A stretch of 14,460 nt of DNA, taken from Phycisphaerales bacterium UBA3158 (GTDB taxonomy: Bacteria > Planctomycetota > Phycisphaerae > Phycisphaerales > SM1A02). The notes below the pieces were generated by a model, which saw only the letters and a program-made list of their open reading frames with translations, searched no databases and was not told the DNA's origin. Numbering within the stretch: the first letter of the stretch is position 1; every line of letters begins with the position of its first letter. A program made the translations under genes and the position numbers. The DNA is taken from contig DEYM01000124.1 of the NCBI GenBank assembly GCA_002364555.1, positions 1 to 14,460 on the forward strand, in the 5' to 3' direction. Shown piece by piece: positions 1 through 6,506 of this stretch.

Positions 1-1
1 A

Positions 2-511
2 TGGGAGGCCATTCGTTCCACTGGCGGTATCCGGGGTATTCGTGTGAGAACAGTTGGCTGGTATGCCTTCAACACCGCGAGAATCGAAGGAGGAACACCG
101 TTGTTCAACATCGATTTCGCTTCCAACAATCTTCCCCATGAAAGCAGTCTCATTGAATCTCGCGTCAGTTTCACCAAGGGGTGCTATCCAGGGCAGGAAG
201 TTGTTGCCAGGATGCATCATCTCGGCGCCCCAAAGCAGGCGTTGAGAGGGCTGAAAATAAAGGCTGATGTACTTCCCGTCGCCGGTTCCCAGGTATTCGC
301 TGCCGAGGATGAGACCCTGGCAGAGGCGGTTGGAGTAATCACTTCCAGCACGATCAGTCCATTGTCCGGAGCGACGCCGATCGCCATCGCCATGCTCAAG
401 AAGCGGGTTGTGGCGTCAGGTTCGATGGTCAGGGTCCATGCGGAGGGGATCGCATCGGAAGCCGTCGTCTGCGATCTCGATGAGCTCGTATCCAGTGGAG
501 CAGATGCATGA
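2..511 (+). CDS. ygfZ: YgfZ/GcvT-like folate-binding protein, 3' part
   Basis: This is the C-terminal part of a YgfZ-family protein. The family is related to the glycine-cleavage T protein, binds folate, and is linked to assembly or repair of Fe-S proteins. The diagnostic motif KGCYPGQEVVARMHHLG is encoded at 176-226 and holds the conserved K-G-C-Y-x-G-Q-E with its key cysteine. The stretch around R-I-E-G-G-x-P-L-F-x-I-D upstream also fits the family. The frame is open to the left edge (W-E-A-I-R at the first codons), so the GTG at 44 is internal and the real start lies outside the window. The stop at 509-511 overlaps the ATG of the next small gene (ATGA), pointing to translational coupling. 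Family assignment is firm; the exact substrate is not known from sequence. Confidence 0.88.
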   Translation, partial: WEAIRSTGGIRGIRVRTVGWYAFNTARIEGGTPLFNIDFASNNLPHESSLIESRVSFTKGCYPGQEVVARMHHLGAPKQALRGLKIKADVLPVAGSQVFAAEDETLAEAVGVITSSTISPLSGATPIAIAMLKKRVVASGSMVRVHAEGIASEAVVCDLDELVSSGADA

Positions 512-666
512 GTCGTGAACGCCTTCCATTGGCCATGGTCGACCAGGGGCTTGGACCGGTGACGGGTTCGGAAATCATGCTTCTTGTACTGGGAGGCATT
601 CTGACACTTCTCGTTGGTGCGGTCCTCATCGTCTTCTTCATCAGGAAACAGATGAAGGATGAGTGA
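508..666 (+). CDS. Small single-pass membrane protein, 52 aa, unknown function
   Basis: A 52-codon reading frame starts at an ATG that overlaps the ygfZ stop by 4 bases and ends with TGA at 664-666, 30 bases before mvaB. Residues 1-22 are soluble and include an acidic/proline segment. Residues 23-45 are a continuous hydrophobic span (I-M-L-L-V-L-G-G-I-L and onward to F-F-I). The protein ends R-K-Q-M-K-D-E, so by the positive-inside rule the C-terminus is probably cytoplasmic. The exact ATGA overlap, the clear membrane segment and the fit between two real genes support a true gene. I recognise no family. It is too short for most default gene callers. Confidence 0.7.
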   Translation: MSRERLPLAMVDQGLGPVTGSEIMLLVLGGILTLLVGAVLIVFFIRKQMKDE

Positions 667-696
667 GGACCTCATGAAACGGATTTCATCTGATTC

Positions 697-1623
697 ATGT
701 CAACAGTCGCTAGGATTCAGCAGATGACATTGCCTGAACGAATCCAGTTGACCGAAGTGGGCCCACGGGATGGACTCCAGAACGAGCCCGAGATCATCCC
801 GGCATCCGTCAAGATCGATTTCATCGATCGATTGTCCCAGAGCGGTCTTCTCGAGATCGAGGCGACGGCTTGCGTCAGTCCCAGATGGGTGCCCCAGCTT
901 TCCGATGCGGTCGAGGTGCTCAAGGGTATTCATCGCAGGGATGGCGTGGTGTATTCGGCACTTGTCCCGAACATGGAAGGTTGGCAAAGAGCCAGTGATG
1001 CCGGTGTCGACAAGATCTCCGTGTTCACGGCCGCGAGCGAGACCTTCAGCCGGAAGAACACCAATGGTTCCATTGAAGAGACCATCGAGCGTTTCATGCC
1101 CGTCACAGCAGCTGCGCACGACGCGGGGTGTCGCGTTCGGGCGTACGTCAGCTGCATCGTCGTCTGTCCGTACGAAGGAGCTGTCCGACCGGAACAAGTC
1201 GCTTCAGTGGTCAAACGGCTTTTGGACATAGGTGTCGATGAGATTGATCTTGGCGACACGGTTGGAGCGGCCACCCCAGCGGACATGGACTCGATTCTCT
1301 CTGAAGTGGGGCAGCTCGTCCCCGTGCAGGACCTGGTCATGCATCTGCATGACACTCGTGGCATGGCTGCGGCGTGTTGCCTGAGGGCCATGCAACTGGG
1401 CATCTCTCGATTCGACGCTTCATGTGGTGGACTTGGTGGATGCCCCTATGCACCAGGTGCATCAGGCAATCTGGCAACGGGTGATCTTCTCTATCTATGT
1501 GAGGGCCTGGGCGTGCAGACGGGCGTGGATCGGCAGATCACCACGGAAGCCGGCCGCATCATCGAAGAGGCCATTGGCAGACCATTGACTGGCAGGACCT
1601 ACCGGGCCGATTCATCTTCCTGA
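697..1623 (+). CDS. mvaB: Hydroxymethylglutaryl-CoA lyase
   Basis: This enzyme splits 3-hydroxy-3-methylglutaryl-CoA into acetyl-CoA and acetoacetate, the last step of leucine breakdown; it is a cytosolic TIM-barrel enzyme. Residues 19-30 are T-E-V-G-P-R-D-G-L-Q-N-E with catalytic R24/D25, E55 lies in E-A-T-A-C-V-S-P, and D187 in L-G-D-T. The metal ligands H216 and H218 are in M-H-L-H-D-T. The signature GGLGGCPYAPGASGN carries the active-site cysteine C249. Length (308 aa) is normal. The ATG at 697 has no clear ribosome site; an in-frame ATG at 724 (codon 10) would also give a family-typical N-terminus. One oddity: the position matching human E279 is G262. It probably belongs to the same unit as ygfZ, and it converges on the GGDEF gene with an 18-base gap. 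Confidence 0.95.
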   Translation: MSTVARIQQMTLPERIQLTEVGPRDGLQNEPEIIPASVKIDFIDRLSQSGLLEIEATACVSPRWVPQLSDAVEVLKGIHRRDGVVYSALVPNMEGWQRASDAGVDKISVFTAASETFSRKNTNGSIEETIERFMPVTAAAHDAGCRVRAYVSCIVVCPYEGAVRPEQVASVVKRLLDIGVDEIDLGDTVGAATPADMDSILSEVGQLVPVQDLVMHLHDTRGMAAACCLRAMQLGISRFDASCGGLGGCPYAPGASGNLATGDLLYLCEGLGVQTGVDRQITTEAGRIIEEAIGRPLTGRTYRADSSS

Positions 1624-1641
1624 TTGGATCATTCGGCGTCG

Positions 1642-2994
1642 TCAGGCGGGAGGGCCGGTCGGTGATGGTGGTGCATCATCTTCTCGAGTGAATGAAGCGC
1701 CGGGCCCGATCGTGAGGAAGTTCTTCCCTCGACGTTTGGACTCGAGGGCTCTTTGATCCGCGGCGTGAAGCAGACCGGCGGGATCGGAGGCATCCCATGG
1801 ATAGGAGGCCAGACCTCCGGAGACGCTCAGGGTTCCTGGTGCCTGCAGTCCGAGTCTCGGGAATCGCATTCGTCCGATCTGGGCCTGGAATCGCCTGGCG
1901 ATCTTCTCCACCGAATCGGGATGGGTGGAACCTGTTGAGCGAGGGGCCTCGAGATCTGCGAAGACCACGGCGAATTCGTCTCCACCGATTCGGCATACAC
2001 GGTCACCGTTTCGAATGACCGAACCCAGAAGTCGAATGGTCTCTCTGAGGATGATGTCGCCCGCATCATGGCCGAAGTGGTCGTTGAAGCTCTTGAAGTC
2101 GTCGATGTCGAAGACCATGACCGTGAGTTGTCGCCTGAGTCGCTTCGATTCCTCGATGCTCTCCGAGAGGAAGTGGTTCAGATACCGACGATTCCAGGCG
2201 CCGGTCAATTCATCCCGATAGGCCATCTGCCGCAGCGTGGATTGCGCGTCTTCCAGGGCGAGCCAGCGTGCGAGCCAGTTGGCCCATGGTTTCAGTTCGT
2301 CGCCATCGGCGTTCGGAGCCTGAAGGTGTCCGAACGTCTTTCCAGCAAATCTCACAGGGGCGGTTCCGGCCGCTTCACTTTCCATGAGCTGGAGGTCGGT
2401 GATACCGGTCTGCTGGGAAATGATGTGGACGGCTCTCTCTCTCATCTGCTTGGGTGAGTAGAGGAGTGCCTCGACCAGATCCGTATCGCCGAATCCACCT
2501 TCACTGGCGTCGGGCGTCACCGGAATCCATGAATCCCTGCTGGAGGAGATCTCCGAGGCGGGTGGTTGGATCGGACGATCATCGCTTGTCGGTTCCGGGA
2601 CGGCATCATTCGGTGCCGCCTGAGTGGGTGTCATCCGCCCATCAAGCAGATCGAGAATGTTCTTCGTATCAATCGGTCGAGCCACCTGGAAATCGACATG
2701 TGCCTGGATCTCCGAGACAGGTGGCTGATCGACCACGGCCACCAGTTGTACGGTGGGGTCGAGGCGTCTGATCGAATCGGCCGCCCGGACCAGGTCGACG
2801 ATCTCATCGGGAGACGGCAGGGGGATGAGTATGGCCTCGATGGGACTGGAGGCGGGAGCGACAGCAACTTCACCAAGTGCCTCGAACACGTTGGCGACGA
2901 TCTGGGGGGCATCTACATTGCCATGTGAATGTGACGCTGCTCCGATGGACAGTAGTCGTCGCCGACTCGATCGACTTGATGGTGCCCTCGTCAT
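1642..2994 (-). CDS. Diguanylate cyclase (GGDEF) with degenerate receiver-like N-terminus
   Basis: This 450-residue protein is predicted to make the second messenger c-di-GMP from two GTP. The C-terminal catalytic domain covers about 255-430, with D-E-L-T-G-A-W-N-R-R at 261-270, metal-binding D-I-D-D-F at 296-300 and an intact G-G-D-E-F at 337-341. The inhibitory I-site R-x-x-D is present as R328-N-G-D331, five residues before GGDEF. Residues about 25-118 read like a receiver fold, with an R-P-I-D end resembling the K-P of receivers, but the usual phospho-acceptor Asp is absent (I-L-I-P-L-P there). About 120-165 is a proline-rich linker, and about 170-250 looks GAF-like. No membrane segment is seen. 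The ATG overlaps the stop of the upstream gene (ATGA), so the two are probably co-translated. The catalytic assignment is firm; the sensory domains are inferred. Confidence 0.93.
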   Translation of the reverse strand: MTRAPSSRSSRRRLLSIGAASHSHGNVDAPQIVANVFEALGEVAVAPASSPIEAILIPLPSPDEIVDLVRAADSIRRLDPTVQLVAVVDQPPVSEIQAHVDFQVARPIDTKNILDLLDGRMTPTQAAPNDAVPEPTSDDRPIQPPASEISSSRDSWIPVTPDASEGGFGDTDLVEALLYSPKQMRERAVHIISQQTGITDLQLMESEAAGTAPVRFAGKTFGHLQAPNADGDELKPWANWLARWLALEDAQSTLRQMAYRDELTGAWNRRYLNHFLSESIEESKRLRRQLTVMVFDIDDFKSFNDHFGHDAGDIILRETIRLLGSVIRNGDRVCRIGGDEFAVVFADLEAPRSTGSTHPDSVEKIARRFQAQIGRMRFPRLGLQAPGTLSVSGGLASYPWDASDPAGLLHAADQRALESKRRGKNFLTIGPGASFTREDDAPPSPTGPPA

Positions 2995-3524
2995 GGCTGT
3001 TCCGGATCCTCGGGCACAGTCCCGAAGTCCTTCTGTTCCTGAAGCAGCATCGCGACTTCTTCACGTGAAAGCGGTTCCGGCGCGAATCGTTCGTCGCCTG
3101 GATGAAACACGAGTGCTGGAGGATCGACACTCTCCCCGACGTTTGATTGATGATCATCCTGCTGGATCTGAGTGGCGGTTCGAGCAGCCTCATTGAGCGG
3201 TTCAAGGGATCGATTCTGTGCTGTCCAGATCGGAATATCCGGCACATGCCTATCCATGGCGGTACGCATGGCATCCACTTCATCCACCTGAGGGTGTGAG
3301 AGGATCACAAGGCCCGGTGTCAGGCCGGAACAGGTCTGCCAGGCGGCGCGGAGTTGCAGTTCCCGTCTAGCCAGGCAGGCTTCGACCATCGCCATTCGAG
3401 GATCGTGCTCGATGCGGGCCGACCAACCCTGTTCGGACAGCATGGCATGCACCTCTGGATCGACCGGGCGATCAACGGGTGCGAGTACGACGCATGTCAA
3501 CATGTCACCGAGTGGTTCGTTCAT
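2991..3524 (-). CDS. Unknown protein, possibly receiver-like, coupled to the GGDEF gene
   Basis: I do not recognise a family. From the ATG at 3524-3522 the product is 177 aa. A TTG five codons upstream is possible, but the ATG is preferred because the purine-rich GAGAAAGAG lies just before it. The first half alternates beta-like and helical stretches: L-T-C-V-V-L-A-P at the start, then G-L-V-I-L-S-H-P and D-I-P-I-W-T-A. This looks like a flavodoxin/receiver fold without a recognisable phospho-acceptor Asp. The last 50 residues are acidic and proline-rich, ending in a short helix and a D-P-E-Q-P tail. There is no signal peptide or membrane segment. Its stop overlaps the start of the diguanylate cyclase, whose N-terminus has a similar pseudo-receiver flavour, so it may be a partner or regulator. 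About 185 bases separate it from murG, without a clear terminator. Confidence 0.75.
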   Translation of the reverse strand: MNEPLGDMLTCVVLAPVDRPVDPEVHAMLSEQGWSARIEHDPRMAMVEACLARRELQLRAAWQTCSGLTPGLVILSHPQVDEVDAMRTAMDRHVPDIPIWTAQNRSLEPLNEAARTATQIQQDDHQSNVGESVDPPALVFHPGDERFAPEPLSREEVAMLLQEQKDFGTVPEDPEQP

Positions 3525-3709
3525 CTCTTTCTCAAACAACGAAATACGGAATTACCAAGCCCACAGAGTTGTTTTATGGGGCTGGTCAACTTCAAGTGTA
3601 TCTCAGCACTGCCACAGGGCCACTGAAAGAAGTGGATTCAACCCTATTACCGGCAGGAAACGGTATTGGCAGGGTCGGTTGCCCCTTTTCAAGGGTGACA
3701 GTCGTTGCT

Positions 3710-4846
3710 TCAGGAGTCAAGAAGTGCGGAAATCACTCGCCGAGCTGCTTCCGGACGAGCCTGGGCTTGAAGCGCAGTCGCCATGGCTTGGTGTGATGCG
3801 GAATCCTGAAAGACGCTGAACAACAGGTCTGCGACAGCTCCTGCTGTTGTCTCGTCGTCGAGATCCTCGACGACATGACTTCCACCTGCATCGACAAGCG
3901 GTCTGGCATTGTGGAACTGATGTTGATCCCGATGATGTGGATATGGAAGGAAAATGGCCGGTATCGCATTGGCCTGTATTTCGGCGACTGAATTCGCGCC
4001 GGCTCTTGAAATGGTCATGGAGGCGGCCCCCCAGGCGAGACCCATTTCATGCATGAAGGGGTGTACGACCGCCCGTATGCCAGCGGTTTCGTAGGCTCCC
4101 GCAAGCTCGTCTCGGGACTGTTGGCCACTGAGATGGATGATCTGCAGAGCCTGCAGCCGATCCCGATGGCTATCGATCAGGCGAAACATCAGTTTGTTCA
4201 GACTCGATGCGCCCTGGGAAGCACCGGTGACCAGAAGGGTCGTCCGATCTGGGTCCAGTCCGAGTTGGATGCGGCAGTGCGATCTGGTTCCGGAAGCCAT
4301 GGCCGCGGACCGGATCGGAAGACCTGTCGTCATCGATGCGAATCCGGGTTGCACGGTGTCGACGGCGGTCAATACGAGATCAGCTTTTCGGGCGATCTGT
4401 CGATTCGCCTTTCCGGGAATTCGATCCAGATTCAACAGGATGATCTTGCCTTTGAATCCGTCGATACCACCAGATCGTCGGGCCTTGAGTATTCCGGGCA
4501 TGACGGACGCGGCGACGAATCCACCCAGGGCAAGCACGCCGTCGAATGTCTGTGTCGCCATCAGATCGTTCACATCCGAAGTGCATTGCCGTATTCCACG
4601 CAGGCATCTCCAGAGTCCGGCTGGTCTGGTGCTGAAGGGTCGCGCTGGCATGCTCTGATAGGAGACGTTCTCGTCTTCGAGCATCGACCGATCGATCGCC
4701 CGTTCGGAACACAGCACGTGGCACCGGCCACCCATCTCCGAGATGGATTCCGCCACGGCAAGGCCTGGACTGATGTGGCCGCCCGAGCCACCGCCGATGA
4801 TCAGGATGTTCGGATGAGTCGAGACCTCTTGCTGGCTGGCCATCAT
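3710..4846 (-). CDS. murG: UDP-GlcNAc:undecaprenyl-PP-MurNAc-pentapeptide GlcNAc transferase
   Basis: MurG adds GlcNAc to lipid I to make lipid II at the inner face of the cytoplasmic membrane, the last cytoplasmic step of peptidoglycan precursor synthesis. The N-terminal glycine loop is I-I-G-G-G-S-G-G-H-I-S-P-G at residues 16-28, and A-L-G-G-F-V at 106-111 is a second acceptor-side loop. The C-terminal UDP-GlcNAc domain has L-V-T-G-A-S-Q-G-A-S near 205-214, S-R-A-G-A-N-S-V-A-E at 280-289 and D-Q-H-Q-F-H-N-A-R near 307-315. Length (378 aa) is typical. The segment where most family members read H-E-Q-N-x-x-P-G is L-N-L-D-R-I-P-G here. The ATG at 4846 overlaps the ftsW stop (ATGA); a second ATG follows immediately. 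A weak CCCTT/AAGGG hairpin follows the stop, but without a T-run. Confidence 0.93.
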   Translation of the reverse strand: MMASQQEVSTHPNILIIGGGSGGHISPGLAVAESISEMGGRCHVLCSERAIDRSMLEDENVSYQSMPARPFSTRPAGLWRCLRGIRQCTSDVNDLMATQTFDGVLALGGFVAASVMPGILKARRSGGIDGFKGKIILLNLDRIPGKANRQIARKADLVLTAVDTVQPGFASMTTGLPIRSAAMASGTRSHCRIQLGLDPDRTTLLVTGASQGASSLNKLMFRLIDSHRDRLQALQIIHLSGQQSRDELAGAYETAGIRAVVHPFMHEMGLAWGAASMTISRAGANSVAEIQANAIPAIFLPYPHHRDQHQFHNARPLVDAGGSHVVEDLDDETTAGAVADLLFSVFQDSASHQAMATALQAQARPEAARRVISALLDS

Positions 4847-5988
4847 GCAGGAACCGGTTGAGGGGATGCGGTGGCATGATCGACGTCACATGTGCTTGAA
4901 CGATCTATGGCCGCAAGCAGACCAATGAAGAAGCCCATCATGAGCCAGCCGGTGCCTCCAGAGGAGAGCAGAGGCAGGGCGATCCCCTTGGTTGGTGCCA
5001 GCCCCGTGACCACCATGAGGTTCACCAGGGCCTGGACGGAGATCGTGAGAATGATCCCGAAGGCCAGCAATCGGTGGAATGGCTTCGTTGTTGCCAGGAG
5101 TATTTTCATTCCAGCCCAGATCAACGCCACATACAGCAGGACGACTATCAGGCATCCGGGCATTCCCAGTTCCTCGCAGATGATCGAAAAGAGGAAATCC
5201 GTCGTGTCCTCGGGTAGATATCCGAATTTCTGTACGCCGTTTCCAAGGCCACGACCGGTGAGTCCTCCGCCGGAAATGGCGGACATCGACTGGAGGACGT
5301 GATAGCCGATGCCCTGCGGGTCGGCGTATGGATCAACGAAGGCTCTCAATCGATCGAGTCGATACGGGTCGGCAAAGAGAGCCACGATGATGGCCACCAT
5401 CGCGAACGGCAGTGGCAGAATCGCATGCCATACTCGGCATCCGCTGGCAACAAGCATGGCCATTCCAACCAGAACGACGACGAGAGCCGTCCCGAGATCC
5501 TCGATACCGATGAGTCCACCGACCATGAAAACGATCATGGCACCGGGAAGAAAGCCGGTTCGGAAGCGATCAAGAACAGTCACTCGACTGGCACACTGCC
5601 AGGCCAGAAAAAGAACAAGACTCCACTTGGCGACCTCGCTGGGCTGGAAGCCGATGGGTCCGATGTCAATCCATCTTCTTGACCCATGGACTTCTCTGCC
5701 AATGCCAGGGATCTGTACTGCGATGAGTAGAAGAATCGAGATACCCAACAGGACAATGGGCAACCAGCGACCTCTGGGAGGCTCCAGTCGATTCAATGGG
5801 ATGAACATGCCGGCTATCAGAGCCAGCAGAGCCAGAAGGGCGAGCATCGTGGTTCTGCTCAGCAGCATGCTCGAAAGCACTGCGGGATTGGTACGTCCAA
5901 CAGTCAGCCCGGCTGAATGTACGGCGATTGCCCCCAGTACAAGCAGTCCTGTAACGATCAAAAGCAATGCCTGCCAGGGCCGCATCAT
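4843..5988 (-). CDS. ftsW: SEDS-family peptidoglycan glycosyltransferase, FtsW type
   Basis: This polytopic inner-membrane protein polymerises lipid II into glycan strands with a partner class B PBP. It has about ten hydrophobic segments over 381 residues, the usual length. Hallmarks are G-S-R-R-W-I-D-I-G-P-I-G-F-Q-P-S-E-V-A-K at 102-121, D-P-Y-x-x-D-R-L near 207-214, Q-S-M-S-A-I-S-G-G-G at 233-242 and L-P-E-D-T-T-D-F-L-F at 258-267 with the presumed catalytic D264. L-P-L-L-S-S-G-G-T near 338-346 is the conserved last loop. FtsW rather than RodA is inferred from the overlap with murG, as in the classical division-and-cell-wall cluster. The start is one of two adjacent ATGs at 5988/5985; no clear ribosome site is seen. 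The small lipoprotein gene ends 70 bases upstream. Confidence 0.92.
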   Translation of the reverse strand: MMRPWQALLLIVTGLLVLGAIAVHSAGLTVGRTNPAVLSSMLLSRTTMLALLALLALIAGMFIPLNRLEPPRGRWLPIVLLGISILLLIAVQIPGIGREVHGSRRWIDIGPIGFQPSEVAKWSLVLFLAWQCASRVTVLDRFRTGFLPGAMIVFMVGGLIGIEDLGTALVVVLVGMAMLVASGCRVWHAILPLPFAMVAIIVALFADPYRLDRLRAFVDPYADPQGIGYHVLQSMSAISGGGLTGRGLGNGVQKFGYLPEDTTDFLFSIICEELGMPGCLIVVLLYVALIWAGMKILLATTKPFHRLLAFGIILTISVQALVNLMVVTGLAPTKGIALPLLSSGGTGWLMMGFFIGLLAAIDRSSTCDVDHATASPQPVPA

Positions 5989-6058
5989 GACTACAACATC
6001 GGTTCATGGCCTGTTATGTCTGGAGAAGCAAGTGAATTGGTCGGTTCTTGTCTTCAGC

Positions 6059-6265
6059 TCACTGGCCGACGTCGACTCGGGCCTGCGATTGGGCAAGGCT
6101 GGCCTCCGCCATTGGCTGGTCCCGATCGGACTGGGAATTCGGTTCCACATTGGAAACAGGCTTCAGCGCGTGGGTCTTCTGGGCGGTTTTCAGCGAGCGG
6201 GAAGCCTCGCAGCCGGTCAGGCAGACCAGGGCGGCTGGAATCAGAATGGCAAGTAGAAGCTTCAT
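6059..6265 (-). CDS. Small predicted lipoprotein, 68 aa
   Basis: The protein begins M-K-L-L-L-A-I-L-I-P-A-A-L-V and has a clean lipobox L-T-G-C, with lipidated Cys19 followed by E20. This predicts export, lipidation and signal peptidase II cleavage. The mature part is only 50 residues, polar and rich in Ser, Gln, Ala and Asp, with no recognisable domain. An AGGA ribosome site at 6273-6276 lies 7-8 bases upstream of the ATG and supports this start. It is the first gene of the minus-strand unit and is followed by ftsW after 70 bases, so a role at the envelope is plausible but unproven. Residue 20 is not Asp, so inner-membrane retention by the +2 rule is not indicated. The family is not recognised. 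Confidence 0.75.
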   Translation of the reverse strand: MKLLLAILIPAALVCLTGCEASRSLKTAQKTHALKPVSNVEPNSQSDRDQPMAEASLAQSQARVDVGQ

Positions 6266-6411
6266 GACCAGTTTCCTATCGGCGGCATACTACCCTTGAG
6301 TTTGAGAGATCGTCGCAAGGGTGGCATTTCTGCATCCAGACATGTCTCAGGCGGGTTCTGGAGGATCATCTGGCCTCTATTCGGGAGTTCTCTCGTTGGA
6401 AGCTCCTGGGG

Positions 6412-6434
6412 TCAGACCTTGATCGATGGTCTGA
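6412..6434. promoter_or_regulatory. Inverted repeat between divergent lipoprotein and miaB genes
   Basis: TCAGACC (6412-6418) and GGTCTGA (6428-6434) are perfect 7-base inverted repeats with a 9-base spacer, itself containing the palindrome ATCGAT. A related smaller motif GGTCTtcAGAC lies about 15 bases further right. It sits in the 240-base gap between divergent genes, where a repressor or activator could act on either side. A binding protein is not known; it could also be an RNA hairpin in the miaB leader. Confidence 0.3.
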
Positions 6435-6506
6435 GGTGGCCATTTCAGATGGTCTTCAGACATCGCCAATGGACCGGGGGCAGAGGTCGCTGCAGATGCC
6501 GGTACC

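Noticed and set aside
3525..3539. TTG start for the 177-aa unknown gene
   Set aside because: It adds five residues only, and the ATG at 3524 is preceded by a purine-rich stretch.
4049..4861. 270-codon plus-strand frame
   Set aside because: It lies wholly antisense to murG and shows no motif.
5309..6256. 315-codon plus-strand frame
   Set aside because: It is antisense to ftsW and the lipoprotein gene, which have clear family motifs and coupling. The peptide is rich in Arg, Ser, Thr and Pro, as expected from a shadow frame.
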